Positions 46,333-57,500 of a stretch of DNA of 64,000 nt are shown one piece after another (position 1 is the stretch's first letter; every line of letters starts with the position of its first letter). Source of the DNA: Dickeya undicola. Lineage in GTDB: Bacteria > Pseudomonadota > Gammaproteobacteria > Enterobacterales > Enterobacteriaceae. The notes under the pieces were generated by a model. That model was not told the origin of the DNA. It did not search any database and worked only from the letters and a program-made list of their open reading frames with translations. Both the position numbers and the translations under genes were made by a program. Location: the NCBI RefSeq assembly GCF_000784735.1, contig NZ_JSYG01000020.1, positions 31,110-95,109 on the forward strand, written 5' to 3'.

Positions 46333-46341
46333 TGCTATTTT
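46333..46341 (+). promoter_or_regulatory. gal P1-like extended -10 promoter
   Basis: CATGCTATTTTT contains an extended -10 element (TG-C-TATTTT) resembling E. coli gal P1 (TATGCTATGGTT). A start near 46348 would leave a 24-base leader before galE. No good -35 is needed for this class. Confidence 0.55.
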
Positions 46342-46371
46342 TCCAATCAGTTTTCTGCGACAGAGGTCATT

Positions 46372-47388
46372 ATGAAAGTATTGGTTACAGGTGGTAGCGG
46401 TTACATAGGCAGTCACACCTGTGTACAACTGATCGCCGCCGGTCATCAGCCGGTTATTCTCGACAACCTGTGCAACAGCAAATCCAGCGTAACCGACGCC
46501 ATTACCCGAGTCAGCGGGCAAGCGCCGGTGTTCTATCGGGGCGATATTCGCGACCGCGACCTGCTGCAAACCATCTTTGCCGAACATCACATCGGTGCCG
46601 TGATCCACTTCGCGGGGCTTAAGGCAGTGGGCGAATCGGTCCGCGAACCTATCAACTACTACGACAACAACGTCTACGGCACGCTGACGCTGGTGGAAGC
46701 CATGAAACAGGCAGACGTCAAGACGCTGATTTTCAGCTCCTCCGCCACCGTGTATGGCGACCAGCCGCAGATCCCGTATCAGGAAAGTTTCCCCACCGGC
46801 ACCCCTGCCAGTCCCTACGGCCGCAGCAAACTGATGGTGGAGCAGATTCTGGAAGACTTACAGCGTGCGGAACCGGACTGGAGCGTGGTGCTGCTGCGCT
46901 ATTTCAACCCGGTGGGTGCACATCCCTCGGGAGAAATGGGTGAAGACCCACAGGGCGTCCCCAATAACCTGATGCCTTACATCGCCCAGGTGGCGGTGGG
47001 CCGCCGCGATTCGCTGGCGATTTTCGGCAACGATTATCAAACCGTCGACGGCACCGGCGTGCGGGATTATATCCACGTGGTGGATTTGGCCGATGGTCAT
47101 GTCGCCGCCATGAATACCCTGCATGGCAAGCCTGGCGTACACACTTATAACCTCGGTGCGGGTGTCGGCTACAGCGTGCTACAAGTGGTGGAAGCCTTTG
47201 GCCGCGCCTGCGGTAAGTCATTGCCGTACCATTTCGCGCCCCGTCGTGACGGCGACCTGCCTGCTTACTGGGCTGACGCGGAAAAAGCCGCTCGCGAGCT
47301 TAACTGGCGCGTCAGCCGGACGCTGGACGAAATGGCCGCCGATACCTGGCGCTGGCAGTCTCGCCATCCAAATGGCTTTTCAGACTGA
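46372..47388 (+). CDS. galE: UDP-glucose 4-epimerase
   Basis: Interconverts UDP-glucose and UDP-galactose in the Leloir pathway; also supplies UDP-galactose for surface sugars. It has 338 residues, as E. coli GalE. The NAD loop is VLVTGGSGYIGSHTCVQLIA. The catalytic Ser and Tyr-X3-Lys are in FSSSATVYGDQ near residue 125 and SPYGRSKLMVEQIL near 148. The start at 46372 has GAGG upstream. A GalR-type internal operator, GTGGTAGCGGTTACAT, is embedded in codons 7-12 at 46391-46406, identical to the E. coli internal operator as I recall it. First gene of galETKM. Confidence 0.97.
   Translation: MKVLVTGGSGYIGSHTCVQLIAAGHQPVILDNLCNSKSSVTDAITRVSGQAPVFYRGDIRDRDLLQTIFAEHHIGAVIHFAGLKAVGESVREPINYYDNNVYGTLTLVEAMKQADVKTLIFSSSATVYGDQPQIPYQESFPTGTPASPYGRSKLMVEQILEDLQRAEPDWSVVLLRYFNPVGAHPSGEMGEDPQGVPNNLMPYIAQVAVGRRDSLAIFGNDYQTVDGTGVRDYIHVVDLADGHVAAMNTLHGKPGVHTYNLGAGVGYSVLQVVEAFGRACGKSLPYHFAPRRDGDLPAYWADAEKAARELNWRVSRTLDEMAADTWRWQSRHPNGFSD
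46391..46406 (+). promoter_or_regulatory. Internal gal operator inside galE
   Basis: GTGGTAGCGGTTACAT within the galE coding sequence, centred about 51 bases after the predicted start point. In E. coli the internal operator is at +53.5 and has this sequence. Because the codons for Gly-Gly-Ser-Gly-Tyr-Ile are fixed by the protein, conservation alone is weak proof; the presence of an upstream partner adds weight. Confidence 0.65.
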
Positions 47389-47452
47389 CAGGCAGGGATA
47401 AAAGACCGTTTTTCCGATAGCAACGTTTTCGATGACAGAAATAAGGTATCCC

Positions 47453-48505
47453 ATGGCGCATTTTGACCCCGTTGAACATCCGCATCGTCGCTACAACCCA
47501 TTGACTGGTCAGTGGGTGTTGGTATCACCGCACCGCGCTAAACGTCCGTGGCTGGGGCAGCAGGAAAGCGTGTCGTCCGCCCAGCTACCGTCGCATGACC
47601 CAACCTGTTTCCTTTGCCCCGGCAACGAGCGGGTCACTGGTGATACCAACCCCGATTATCCGGGCACCTTCGTGTTCACCAACGATTTCGCCGCGTTGAT
47701 GACCGACACCCCGGAAGCGCCGGAAAATAGCGACCCGCTGATGCGTTGCCAGAGTGCACGAGGCACCAGCCGGGTGATCTGCTTTTCGCCGGATCACAGC
47801 AAAACCCTGCCGGAACTGTCGCTCGGCGCGCTGGAACAGGTGGTCGTAACCTGGCAACAGCAGAGTGCCGAACTGGGGCAAACCTACCCGTGGGTGCAAG
47901 TATTCGAAAACAAAGGCGCGGCGATGGGCTGTTCCAACCCGCATCCGCACGGCCAGATCTGGGCCAATGATTTTCTGCCCAACGAAGCGGAACGGGAAGA
48001 CCGGCTGCAACACGACTATTTCCAGCAGCACGGCTCACCGTTGCTGGTGGATTACCTGCAACGCGAATTGCAGGACGGCACGCGCCATGTGGTGGAAACC
48101 GAGCACTGGCTGGCGGTGGTGCCCTACTGGGCAGCCTGGCCGTTTGAAACGCTACTGTTGCCCAAGGCTCACACCCTACGTATGCCGGACATCACCGCCG
48201 AGCAGCGCCAGGACCTGGCGATAGCGTTGAAGAAGCTCACCAGCCGCTACGACAACCTGTTCCAGACCTCGTTCCCTTACTCCATGGGCTGGCACGGCGC
48301 GCCGTTTACCGACGGCGACCACCAGCACTGGCAGTTGCACGCGCATTTTTATCCACCACTGCTGCGCTCTGCTACGGTACGTAAATTCATGGTGGGCTAT
48401 GAAATGCTGGCGGAAACCCAGCGCGATTTGACCGCTGAGCAGGCAGCAGAACGGCTGCGTGCCGTCAGCGATATTCATTACCGTGATTCAGGAGTTCAGG
48501 CATGA
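47453..48505 (+). CDS. galT: Galactose-1-phosphate uridylyltransferase
   Basis: Exchanges UMP between UDP-glucose and galactose 1-phosphate. The 350-residue protein contains the nucleophile motif His-Pro-His in [15 protein letters not shown] near residue 163, and zinc ligands in [10 protein letters not shown] near 50 and His near 115. The C-terminal [18 protein letters not shown] is conserved. The start at 47453 has AAGGT upstream; seven extra codons precede it in frame. It overlaps galK by four bases (ATGA). Confidence 0.97.
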   Translation: MAHFDPVEHPHRRYNPLTGQWVLVSPHRAKRPWLGQQESVSSAQLPSHDPTCFLCPGNERVTGDTNPDYPGTFVFTNDFAALMTDTPEAPENSDPLMRCQSARGTSRVICFSPDHSKTLPELSLGALEQVVVTWQQQSAELGQTYPWVQVFENKGAAMGCSNPHPHGQIWANDFLPNEAEREDRLQHDYFQQHGSPLLVDYLQRELQDGTRHVVETEHWLAVVPYWAAWPFETLLLPKAHTLRMPDITAEQRQDLAIALKKLTSRYDNLFQTSFPYSMGWHGAPFTDGDHQHWQLHAHFYPPLLRSATVRKFMVGYEMLAETQRDLTAEQAAERLRAVSDIHYRDSGVQA

Positions 48506-49653
48506 CCTTATCAGCACGCACCCAGGCAGTTTTCCAGCAGCAGTTCGGTTACCCGGCAGCCCTTACTGTACAGGCTCCGGGCCGGGTCAACCTGATAGGG
48601 GAACACACCGACTACAATGATGGCTTTGTGCTGCCGTGCGCCATCAACTATTCCACCACCATCAGCGCTGCGCCGCGCAGTGACCGGCAAATCCGCGTCA
48701 TTGCGGTGGACTACGACCACCAGCAGGATCTGTTTTCGCTGGATGCGCCGATCGAACATCATCCGCAATGGCAGTGGGCGAATTATGTCCGCGGCGTTAT
48801 CAAGCATCTGAAAATACGCAGCAATGCCTTTGGTGGTGCCGATCTGGTGATCAGTGGCGACGTACCGCAAGGCGCGGGCCTGAGTTCGTCGGCATCGCTG
48901 GAAGTCGCCGTCGGCAAGGCGATTCAGGCGCTGTACCAGCTACCGCTGGACAATGTGGCGCTGGCGCTCAATGGTCAGGAAGCGGAAAACCAGTTCGTCG
49001 GCTGTAACTGCGGCATCATGGACCAGATGATTTCGGCGCAGGGCGAGCGTGGTCATGCATTGCTGATTGACTGCCGTTCGCTGGAGACGCGCTCGGTGTC
49101 CATGCCGGACAACGTAGCGGTGATGATCATCAACTCCAACGTCAAACGCGGTCTGGTGGACAGTGAATACAATACCCGCCGCCAGCAGTGCGAAGCGGCG
49201 GCGCGTCATTTTCAGGTCAAGGCGCTGCGTGATGTCAGCGAAGCAGACTTTGCTGCTAAAGTTGATGGACTGGATGACGTGGTAGCTCGTCGCGCCCGCC
49301 ATATCATTACCGAGAACGCTCGCACCCTGGCCGCGGCCGATGCGCTGACGCGCGGCGATCTGCGCCAGATGGGCGAACTGATGGCCGCTTCCCATGCGTC
49401 GATGCGGGATGACTTCGAAATCACCGTGCCGCCCATCGACACGCTGGTGGAAATCGTCAAGGCGGTGATCGGCGATGAGGGCGGCGTGCGCATGACCGGC
49501 GGTGGATTTGGTGGCTGTATCGTGGCGTTGATCCCACAACAGCACGTAACAGCGGTGCAAAATGCCGTGATGCGGGACTATCCGGCGAAAACCGGATTGC
49601 AACCCACCTGTTACGTCTGTCAGGCCTCGCCAGGAGCCGGTTATGTCGAATGA
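48502..49653 (+). CDS. galK: Galactokinase
   Basis: GHMP-family kinase phosphorylating galactose at C1 with ATP. It has 383 residues (E. coli 382). Motifs are the galactokinase signature [19 protein letters not shown] near residue 28, the ATP loop [19 protein letters not shown] near 120, the catalytic Asp in [13 protein letters not shown] near 172, and [18 protein letters not shown] near 340. It overlaps galT by four bases and galM by 11. Confidence 0.97.
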   Translation: MTLSARTQAVFQQQFGYPAALTVQAPGRVNLIGEHTDYNDGFVLPCAINYSTTISAAPRSDRQIRVIAVDYDHQQDLFSLDAPIEHHPQWQWANYVRGVIKHLKIRSNAFGGADLVISGDVPQGAGLSSSASLEVAVGKAIQALYQLPLDNVALALNGQEAENQFVGCNCGIMDQMISAQGERGHALLIDCRSLETRSVSMPDNVAVMIINSNVKRGLVDSEYNTRRQQCEAAARHFQVKALRDVSEADFAAKVDGLDDVVARRARHIITENARTLAAADALTRGDLRQMGELMAASHASMRDDFEITVPPIDTLVEIVKAVIGDEGGVRMTGGGFGGCIVALIPQQHVTAVQNAVMRDYPAKTGLQPTCYVCQASPGAGYVE

Positions 49654-50725
49654 CCCTGTTGAACCGCGCGCGCCGCAAACGGCGCTCGCCCCGGATGGTC
49701 AGCCGTTTCAGCTGACTGTATTGCAAAATCGCCACGGTACAAGGGTAACATTGATGGATTGGGGAGCCACCTGGCTCTCCTGCCAGTTGCCGCTGCCCGG
49801 CGGTACAACGCGTGAAGTGCTGCTGGGCTGCGCACCCGAGCAGTACCCGCATCAGGCTGCCTATTTGGGCGCGTCGGTGGGGCGCTACGCCAACCGTATC
49901 GCCAACGCCACCTTGCGTCAGGGCGATACGCTCACCCCCCTTCACGCTAATCAGGGCGCTCATCAGTTGCACGGCGGGCCGGACGGTTTTCACGCCCGAC
50001 GCTGGCAGATACTGCAACAGAGCGACGATCAGGTCATCTATCAGTTGCATTCGCCGGACGGCGATCAGGGTTTTCCCGGCGCTTTGACCGTGCAGGTCAG
50101 CTATCAGCTCACCGACCAGAATGCGCTGGACATCGAGTATCAGGCGGAAGTGGACCAGCCCTGCCCGGTGTGCCTGACCAACCATGCCTATTTCAACCTT
50201 GACGGTACGCCGACCGACGTGCGGCATCACCAGCTGCAACTGATGGCAGATTACTATCTGCCCGTGAATCAGGACGGTATTCCCGGCGACGCATTGCAGG
50301 AAGTGGCGAACAGCAGTTTTGATTTTCGCCAGCCTAAAACACTGTTACAGGATTTTCTGGCCGATGCGCACCAGCAGGCGGTTCGTGGTTATGACCACGC
50401 ATTTCTGTTGCACCGCACCGGTGGTTCCAGCGAAAGCCCAGTCGCCAGCCTGTGGTCGGCAGACGGTAAAGTGCAAATGCAGGTGTACACCAGCGCACCC
50501 GCGTTACAGCTCTACAGCGGCAACTTCCTGGTCGGCACACCGTCACGTGACGGTACGCCTTATGCCAACTACGCCGGGCTGGCGCTGGAAAGCGAATTTC
50601 TGCCGGACAGCCCCAATCATCCAGACTGGCCGCAACCCGACTGCTGGCTGAAGCCCGGCAAGCGCTACCGCTCACTTACCCGCTATGCGTTTAGCGTCAA
50701 TCCTGCTGAAAACCCGGCAGATTGA
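49643..50725 (+). CDS. galM: Aldose 1-epimerase (mutarotase)
   Basis: Converts beta- to alpha-galactose for GalK. The 360-residue beta-sandwich protein has the substrate-binding [16 protein letters not shown] near residue 75, the catalytic His in [13 protein letters not shown] near 180, and the catalytic Glu in [18 protein letters not shown] near 315. The E. coli enzyme has 346 residues; this one has a slightly longer N-terminus and C-terminus. It overlaps galK and ends the gal operon, with a terminator nine bases on. Confidence 0.95.
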   Translation: MSNDPVEPRAPQTALAPDGQPFQLTVLQNRHGTRVTLMDWGATWLSCQLPLPGGTTREVLLGCAPEQYPHQAAYLGASVGRYANRIANATLRQGDTLTPLHANQGAHQLHGGPDGFHARRWQILQQSDDQVIYQLHSPDGDQGFPGALTVQVSYQLTDQNALDIEYQAEVDQPCPVCLTNHAYFNLDGTPTDVRHHQLQLMADYYLPVNQDGIPGDALQEVANSSFDFRQPKTLLQDFLADAHQQAVRGYDHAFLLHRTGGSSESPVASLWSADGKVQMQVYTSAPALQLYSGNFLVGTPSRDGTPYANYAGLALESEFLPDSPNHPDWPQPDCWLKPGKRYRSLTRYAFSVNPAENPAD

Positions 50726-50734
50726 TCACGCTGA

Positions 50735-50757
50735 GAGCCAGTGCTACTGGCTCTTTA
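50735..50757 (+). terminator. Terminator after galM
   Basis: Perfect 8-bp stem GAGCCAGT/ACTGGCTC with a three-base loop, then TTTACA. It divides the gal operon from the copper efflux genes. Confidence 0.65.
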
Positions 50758-50838
50758 CAAATCTGTGCAAATTCCTGCTTGTCCGGCGTGGATAGCGCCT
50801 TTTACACTGGCTGCACTTTTTATAAGGATATTCACGCC

Positions 50839-51282
50839 ATGACCGCCTCGCGCCATCATCCACTCAGCCTGCGACATCTGCGCTATAAAAGCGGATGGGG
50901 CTGGTTGTTGGCGCTATGCTGGTTGCTGCTGAATACCCAACTGGCGGTAGCCGGTCACCGCTGCGGGCTGTCGGTAATGGCAGCGCCCGTCAGCATTCAG
51001 CACGATGCCCATCGCACACAGCAGTCAGCCGCCATGTCAGAGATGCAGCCCACGTCTGCCATGTCGAGCACCGCTGACTCCGGGCCGTTGTGTGAAAAAC
51101 ACTGCCTGCCTGACTCCGCCAATCAGGATTTATCCTCCCTGTCATTGCTGGCGTTACCGGCTAGCACCGAATTACTGCCGGTACAACCACCAGAACAAGC
51201 CTCTCACAGCAACAATAACTGGTTTACGCCACCAGTTGTCGGCCCCCCCGCCGAAATCCGTTTTTGTCGATTCAGAGAATAG
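50839..51282 (+). CDS. Exported Cys/His/Met-containing protein of the copper operon
   Basis: A 147-residue protein I cannot name. One hydrophobic segment near residues 19-38 (GWGWLLALCWLLLNTQLAVA) acts as a signal peptide or anchor. The rest is periplasmic, with possible metal ligands GHRCG near 39-43, four further histidines and several methionines up to residue 75, and CEKHC at 85-89. It ends in PPAEIRFCRFRE, an ending seen in small proteins beside copper or heavy-metal RND operons (DUF2946-like, from memory). It is the first gene of the efflux unit, 73 bases before cusF. A role in copper sensing or binding is inference. AAGGA ten bases upstream supports the start. Confidence 0.6.
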   Translation: MTASRHHPLSLRHLRYKSGWGWLLALCWLLLNTQLAVAGHRCGLSVMAAPVSIQHDAHRTQQSAAMSEMQPTSAMSSTADSGPLCEKHCLPDSANQDLSSLSLLALPASTELLPVQPPEQASHSNNNWFTPPVVGPPAEIRFCRFRE

Positions 51283-51355
51283 CTTTCGCGATAAACAACT
51301 GTCGCGCGCTTTCGCGCAATAACTTGTTATTTATCGTATTTATGGAGCTATTATC

Positions 51356-51754
51356 ATGCGTATACTTTCTATGGCCACCGCCGCCCTGCTCGTTTCCACC
51401 ACCTTTGCCACTCCGTTGCTGGCTGAACAGAATCAGGCTCACACCATGACCGGTGATATGGGCAACATGTCCCATACCATGCCAGGTGGGATGAATCATG
51501 ATATGTCGGCAATGACCGCCGACACCGCCACGGTTTACCGCACCACCGGCACAGTCAAACAATGGAACGCCAACGACGTTACCCTGGCGCACGCTGCCGT
51601 CCCCGCGCTGCGCTGGCCTGCCATGACCATGACATTCCGTTTGCCCGCTAACAACAACTGGGCGCCCTTATCGCAAGGTAGCGCGGTCAGTTTCAGCTTC
51701 GTGCAAAGTGCGGATGGCTACACCCTGACTGATATCAAACCGCAGCAGAACTAA
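51356..51754 (+). CDS. cusF: CusF-like periplasmic copper/silver chaperone
   Basis: A 132-residue exported protein with a signal peptide to about residue 23 (TAALLVSTTFATPLLA). A Met/His-rich linker follows (GDMGNMSHTMPGGMNHDM), longer than in E. coli CusF. The C-terminal OB-fold domain has His79, Trp87, Met90 and Met92; the spacing 8-3-2 is exactly that of the Cu(I)/Ag(I) ligands of E. coli CusF (His36, Trp44, Met47, Met49). It is expected to pass metal to the CusCBA pump. It stands before cusC, not after it as in E. coli. Confidence 0.9.
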   Translation: MRILSMATAALLVSTTFATPLLAEQNQAHTMTGDMGNMSHTMPGGMNHDMSAMTADTATVYRTTGTVKQWNANDVTLAHAAVPALRWPAMTMTFRLPANNNWAPLSQGSAVSFSFVQSADGYTLTDIKPQQN

Positions 51755-51766
51755 CCGGAGACAACC

Positions 51767-53026
51767 ATGCACATACGCAAGTTCCGCGCTTCACGCGCGT
51801 GGCTGGCGATGTTGTTGTGGCTGCCTGCCGCGTCATTCGCGGCAGCACTGGATCTGGATGGCGCGCTACAGGCGGCGGAGCAGTATTCCGCCGACCTGTC
51901 GGCCAACCAGCACCGGATGAATGCGCTGCAAAACATGGCCGACTCCGCCACACAACTGCCGGACCCTCGTCTGAAATATGGCATCGAAAACGTGCCGATC
52001 AGCGGCAACAACACCCAGCGCCTGACACGCGAAGGCATGACCATGCAACGCATCGGTATCATGCAGACTTACGTCAGTGCCACCAAGCGCGAACGTAAAG
52101 CGCAAACCATTCAAGCGGAAGCCGATACGGTACGCGATAACAGTGAAACGCTGCGGGCCCAGTTACAACGCGATACAGCCCAGGCCTGGCTTGAACTGGC
52201 GCTTTCCCGCCAGATACTGCAGGACGTCAACGCGCTGGTGCAGGAAAGCCAACGACAGATTGCCGTTCAGAAAGCCGGAGTGGCAGCTGGCGGCGAATCA
52301 ACTCGGGTGCTCGATGCCCGGCTGACGCTTTCCGCCATGCAGGATCGACTGGCTGATGCCAGGCGGGACGTGACCATCGCTCAGGCACGACTGGCCCGGC
52401 TGACCGGCGTTGCCGATGTCGCGACGCAAGGTCCGTTACCCCGTTTCGAGCGACTGCCCGCGGACCCTGCGGTGCTGTACGCTGCCATCCCCCAACATCC
52501 GGAAATTGCCCAGGCCGAGCAGGAAACCCGGCTGGCGCAAGCACGGGCGGCTCAGTCAGCGGTAGCGGCTATTCCGGATGTCGGCGTCGAAGTCTACTAC
52601 GGTCGTCGCGGCAATAACTTCGACGATATGGCTGGCATCGAAATCAGCATGGACCTGCCGTTGTTCCAATCCAGACGGCAGGACAAGGATCACGCTGCCG
52701 ATCTGTCACGCAGCATGGAGGCCCGCGACCGGGTTGTACTCACCCAGCGGGAGCATCGGGTGCAACTCGATACCTTGCTGGCGCAGTATCAGGCAGCGCA
52801 GTCGCGCTGGCATCGCCAGAACGACGACGTTCTGCCATTGCAGCAGCAGCGTATCCGGCTGTTGCAAAGCCAGTACCAAAGCGGCGGCAGTGATTTAGCC
52901 AGCGTGCTGGAAGCCCGCCGCGCACTGCTGGACAGCCGTATCGCCGCACAGAACGCCGCCCGTGACATGGCGACACTGTGGGCCACACTTCGTTACCTGA
53001 CGCCACAAGGAACCGCAGCCAAATGA
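51767..53026 (+). CDS. cusC: TolC-type outer membrane efflux channel, CusC-like
   Basis: Outer membrane factor of the copper RND pump, 419 residues. The signal peptide ends near residue 26 (LLWLPAASFAAA) and there is no lipobox cysteine, unlike E. coli CusC, which is a lipoprotein; in this it is nearer CzcC-like channels. Two TolC repeats of coiled-coil helices follow, for example LARLTGVADVATQGPLPRFE at the repeat junction and LQSQYQSGGSDLASVLEARR at the end. It overlaps cusB in ATGA. Confidence 0.85.
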   Translation: MHIRKFRASRAWLAMLLWLPAASFAAALDLDGALQAAEQYSADLSANQHRMNALQNMADSATQLPDPRLKYGIENVPISGNNTQRLTREGMTMQRIGIMQTYVSATKRERKAQTIQAEADTVRDNSETLRAQLQRDTAQAWLELALSRQILQDVNALVQESQRQIAVQKAGVAAGGESTRVLDARLTLSAMQDRLADARRDVTIAQARLARLTGVADVATQGPLPRFERLPADPAVLYAAIPQHPEIAQAEQETRLAQARAAQSAVAAIPDVGVEVYYGRRGNNFDDMAGIEISMDLPLFQSRRQDKDHAADLSRSMEARDRVVLTQREHRVQLDTLLAQYQAAQSRWHRQNDDVLPLQQQRIRLLQSQYQSGGSDLASVLEARRALLDSRIAAQNAARDMATLWATLRYLTPQGTAAK

Positions 53027-54534
53027 ACCGAACTTTTACCGTCAGCTTGATTGCCGTGGCGCTGGCGACTGCAACCGTGGGTTACACCGTTGGTTATTAC
53101 AGCAGCCGAACCACCAGCACGGTTGCGCATACCGCCACCACGATGTCCGATGCCAATAGCGAACGTAAAGTCCTCTACTGGTATGACCCAATGGCACCGG
53201 ACAAACGCTTTGACCAACCCGGCAAGTCGCCATTTATGGATATGCCGCTGGTGCCGCGCTATGCCGATGAAGTGCAGGATAATGGTGGCGTAGCCGTCAG
53301 CTCGCGCCAGCAACAGAATCTCGGCGTGCGCACCGCCAAAGCCGAACGCCGAGAACTGCAACCCCAGGCTACCGGCTACGGCACCGTGGCACTCAATGAG
53401 CGCACCCTGCACACGCTGGTCGCGCCCAGCGGCGGCGTGGTGGAGCAACTCACCGTCAACGCGGTACAGCAACAGGTACAAAAAGGCCAGATGCTGGCAG
53501 TGTTGTGGAACCCGACCTGGGCGGCCGCTCAGCAAGAGTACCTGGCAGTACGCCAGTTAGGGGACGCGGAGCTAAGCCAGGCCGCACGACAAAAACTGGC
53601 GCTGATGTTTATGCCGGAAAGCGTGATCCGCCAGGTGGAGCGCAGCGGCAAACCGCAACCAAGGTTAACCATCACCGCACCGGAAAACGGCTACATCAAC
53701 CGGTTGGATGTGCGTACCGGTGCTCAGTTAACGCCCGCACAACCGCTGTTTGAGCTGGCCAGTCTCGACCCGGTGTGGGTTGAGGTGGAATATCCGGCAG
53801 CGCAGGCGGCGGCGTTGCATCTCGGTGATGAGATGGTCGCCATCAGCGATAGCTGGCCGAATGACACCTTCCGTGGGCGAATTACCGAACTGCTACCACA
53901 ACTCGACAACACGACCCGCACACTGAAAGCCCGCGTGGTGCTGGACAACCATCAGCAACGCCTCAAACCTGGCATGTACCTGACGGTGAAGCTTGCCGCC
54001 GGTATCGCTCGTCAGGCATTGATGATTCCTCAACAGGCGCTGTTGGTTAGCAGTCGGCAGAACCGGGTATTGCTAGATGACGGTCAGGGCTATTTCACAC
54101 CGCGCCCGGTTGACGTCGGCATCATTCAGGACGGTTGGGCGGAAATACGTTCGGGTCTGATCGAGAACGAGAATGTGGTTATCTCCGGCCAGTTCCTGAT
54201 CGACTCCGAAGCCAGTCTACGCAGTGCGCTAACCTCGTTTAGCGACGCACCGCAGAACCCGAGCCCGACCACAGCCACCGCCAAACCCGTCAACGACTAC
54301 CAGACCAAAGGCGTCATCAAGTCTATCAACGGCAAACAGGTGACCCTTGCCCATGACGCGGTGCCAGCGCTGGATTGGCCGCCGATGACCATGGATTTCA
54401 CCTTCAATGGCGACACGCTGCCAGCCACACTCCAGCCTGGTATGACGGTAACATTTCGATTCCGACTGGATGACAACGGTGCCCAACTGCTGGATATCCA
54501 ACCTGTCGCTGCGGCTCACGGAGGTCACCTATGA
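53023..54534 (+). CDS. cusB: CusB-like periplasmic adaptor with fused CusF domain
   Basis: Membrane fusion protein of the copper RND pump, 503 residues. A short N-terminal helix anchors or exports it ([18 protein letters not shown]). Residues 49-80 are a heavy-metal-binding segment ([12 protein letters not shown], then [12 protein letters not shown]; Met57, Met72, Met74). The hairpin, lipoyl and beta-barrel domains follow, with [20 protein letters not shown] and [20 protein letters not shown]. From residue 426 to the end is a complete CusF domain with His444, Trp452, Met455 and Met457 in the 8-3-2 spacing. E. coli CusB (407 residues) lacks this extension; SilB-like relatives with it are known to me. 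Overlaps cusA in ATGA. Confidence 0.9.
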   Translation: MNRTFTVSLIAVALATATVGYTVGYYSSRTTSTVAHTATTMSDANSERKVLYWYDPMAPDKRFDQPGKSPFMDMPLVPRYADEVQDNGGVAVSSRQQQNLGVRTAKAERRELQPQATGYGTVALNERTLHTLVAPSGGVVEQLTVNAVQQQVQKGQMLAVLWNPTWAAAQQEYLAVRQLGDAELSQAARQKLALMFMPESVIRQVERSGKPQPRLTITAPENGYINRLDVRTGAQLTPAQPLFELASLDPVWVEVEYPAAQAAALHLGDEMVAISDSWPNDTFRGRITELLPQLDNTTRTLKARVVLDNHQQRLKPGMYLTVKLAAGIARQALMIPQQALLVSSRQNRVLLDDGQGYFTPRPVDVGIIQDGWAEIRSGLIENENVVISGQFLIDSEASLRSALTSFSDAPQNPSPTTATAKPVNDYQTKGVIKSINGKQVTLAHDAVPALDWPPMTMDFTFNGDTLPATLQPGMTVTFRFRLDDNGAQLLDIQPVAAAHGGHL

Positions 54535-57500
54535 TTGCTGCGGTCATTCGCTGGTCGATCAAGAACCGTTTTCTGGTGCTAATAGCCTCACTGCTGATGG
54601 CTGGCTGGGGGGTAATTTCACTGCAAAAAACGCCGCTGGATGCACTGCCAGACCTCTCTGACGTACAGGTCATTATCCGCGTCAGCTATCCTGGCAAGGC
54701 ACCGCAAGTGGTGGAAAATCAGGTGACTTATCCGCTGACCACCACCATGTTGTCGGTGCCGGGAGCCAAGACCGTGCGCGGCTTTTCCATGTTTGGCGAC
54801 GCCTATGTCTATGTACTGTTTGAAGATGGCACCGATCCTTACTGGGCGCGTTCCCGCGTGCTGGAATACCTGAGTCAGGTGCAATCCACCCTGCCCGCTG
54901 AGGCCAAAGCCTCGCTGGGGCCGGACGCGACCGGGGTGGGTTGGATCTACGAATACGCACTGGTTGATCGCAGTGGTCGGCACAGCCTGGCAGATTTGCG
55001 CGCCATTCAGGACTGGCTGTTGAAGTATGAACTGAAAACCGTGCCCAACGTGGCGGAGGTCGCCAGCATCGGCGGCATGGTGCGACAATATCAGGTGGTG
55101 CTGAATCCAGAACGGCTGCGTGCCCTCAACGTGACGCATCAGCAGGTCATCGACGCGCTGCGTGCAGCCAATCAGGAAAGTGGCGGCTCGGTTATCGAAC
55201 TGGGAGAAGCCGAGTACATGGTGCGAACGTCTGGATATCTGCTGAAAACAGAAGACTTTCTCAACGTACCGGTAAGTCGACGCGACGGTATTCCGGTGCT
55301 GTTGCAGGATGTCGCCACCTTACGGCAAGGCCCGGAAATGCGCCGTGGTATTGCCGAGCTGAACGGCGAAGGAGAAGTCGCCGGAGGCGTTGTGGTGATG
55401 CGTTCTGGCAAAAACGCCCTGGAGACGCTGCGGGCGGTGCATACCCGCCTGCAACAGATCCGCCAAAGCCTGCCTGCCGGGGTAGAAATCGTCACCACCT
55501 ACGATCGCTCACCGTTGATTGAACGCGCCATTACTACCCTCAGCCACAAACTACTGGAGGAATTTGTGGTGGTGGCGCTGGTGTGCTCATTGTTCCTGTT
55601 TCATTTCCGCTCCTCACTGGTGGCGATCATCAGTCTGCCGCTGGGGATTCTGGGGGCGTTTATCATCATGCGCCATCAGGGGATCAACGCCAACATCATG
55701 TCACTGGGCGGGATCGCCATCGCTATTGGTGCTATGGTGGATGCCGCGATTGTGATGATCGAGAACATGCACAAGGTTGTCGAACAGTGGCGGCATCAAC
55801 ACCCAGGGCATGAGCCGGATAATGCCACCTGGTGGCAACTTGCCACTCAAGCGGCAACGGAAGTGGGACCGGCACTATTTTGCAGCCTGCTGATTATCAC
55901 ACTGTCGTTTATCCCGGTATTTTCGCTGGAAGCGCAAGAAGGCCGCATGTTCTCACCGCTGGCGTTCACCAAAACCTACGCGATGGCGGTGTCCGCCGGT
56001 CTGGGGATCACGCTGGTGCCAGTATTGATGGGCTATTTCGTGCGCGGCCGTATTCCCGATGAGCAGACCAATCCCCTCAACCGCTGGCTGATAGCATTGT
56101 ACCAGCCGGTGTTACGGCAGGTGCTGCGGTTTCCCAAAACCACGCTGGCTGTTTCACTGGCGCTACTGGCGTTGACCTTGTTCCCCCTCGCCCGCCTCGG
56201 CAGCGAGTTCATGCCACCGCTGGATGAAGGCGACCTGCTGTATATGCCATCCACCCTGCCCGGCATTTCTCCGCGTGAAGCCGCACGACTGTTGCAACAG
56301 ACCGACCGGCTGATCAAAACCGTGCCAGAAGTGGATAGTGTATTTGGCAAGGCCGGTCGCGCCGACAGCGCTACCGATCCGGCACCACTGACCATGATGG
56401 AAACCACCATCCGCCTGAAACCGCGGGAACAGTGGCGACCGGGCATGACGATGGACAAGCTGATCGCCGAACTGGACCAAACCGTCAGTATTCCCGGCAT
56501 CGCCAACGTGTGGGTGCCACCGATTCGCAACCGGCTCGACATGCTGGCAACCGGCATCAAAAGCCCGGTCGGCATCAAGGTCAACGGCGATAACCTGCAT
56601 GATATCGAACAGGTGGCAGCACAGATCGAGCAAGTGGTGAAGCGAGTGCCTGGCGTGACGTCAGCGTTGGCGGAGCGGCTGGCGGGCGGGCGTTACATCG
56701 ATATCGACATCGACCGGGTACGGGCCGCCCGCTATGGTGTGTCGGTGCAGGAATTGCAGTCGATGGTTGCCACGCTGATCGGCGGGGAAAATATCGGTGA
56801 AACACTGGAGGGTCGCCAGCGTTACCCGATCAACGTGCGTTACCCACGGGAAATCCGCGATTCGGTAGACGCGGTGAAAAATCTGCCGGTGGTGACGAAA
56901 GGCGGCGCACGCCTGACACTGGCCGAGCTGGCCAACGTGCGCGTCAGCGAAGGGCCACCGATGCTGAAAAGCGAAAACGGCCGCCTGTCTGACTGGATTT
57001 ATGTCGACCTGCGCGGACGCGACCTGAAATCCGCCGTGGAAGATATGCAGCGTCAGGTGGCGCAGCAAGTCACGCTGCCGCAGGGGGTATCGGTGAGTTG
57101 GTCCGGCCAGTTTGAATATCTGGAGCGGGCCACGGAAACCATGAAGCTGGTGGTGCCCTTCACCCTGCTAATTATTTTCATTCTGCTGTACGTGACTTTC
57201 GGCCAGATCAAAGACGCGCTGCTGATTATGGGTACACTACCCTTTGCGCTGATCGGCGGTGTCTGGTTGTTGTATCTGCTCGGCTATAATTTATCTGTCG
57301 CCAGTGCGGTCGGGTTCATTGCACTAGCCGGGGTGGCGGCGGAGTTTGGCGTAATTATGTTGCTGTACCTGAATCACGCGGTGGAAAAACACCGCCAGCC
57401 AGGACAACCGCTGACCGACGAACAGTTGACGTCCGCCATCCGCGAAGGCGCGGTATTACGTGTACGTCCGAAAATGATGACCGTCGCCACCATCATGGCC

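Noticed and set aside
50758..50838. CusR or CueR site before the copper operon
   Set aside because: No palindrome matching either consensus was seen in the upstream 80 bases.
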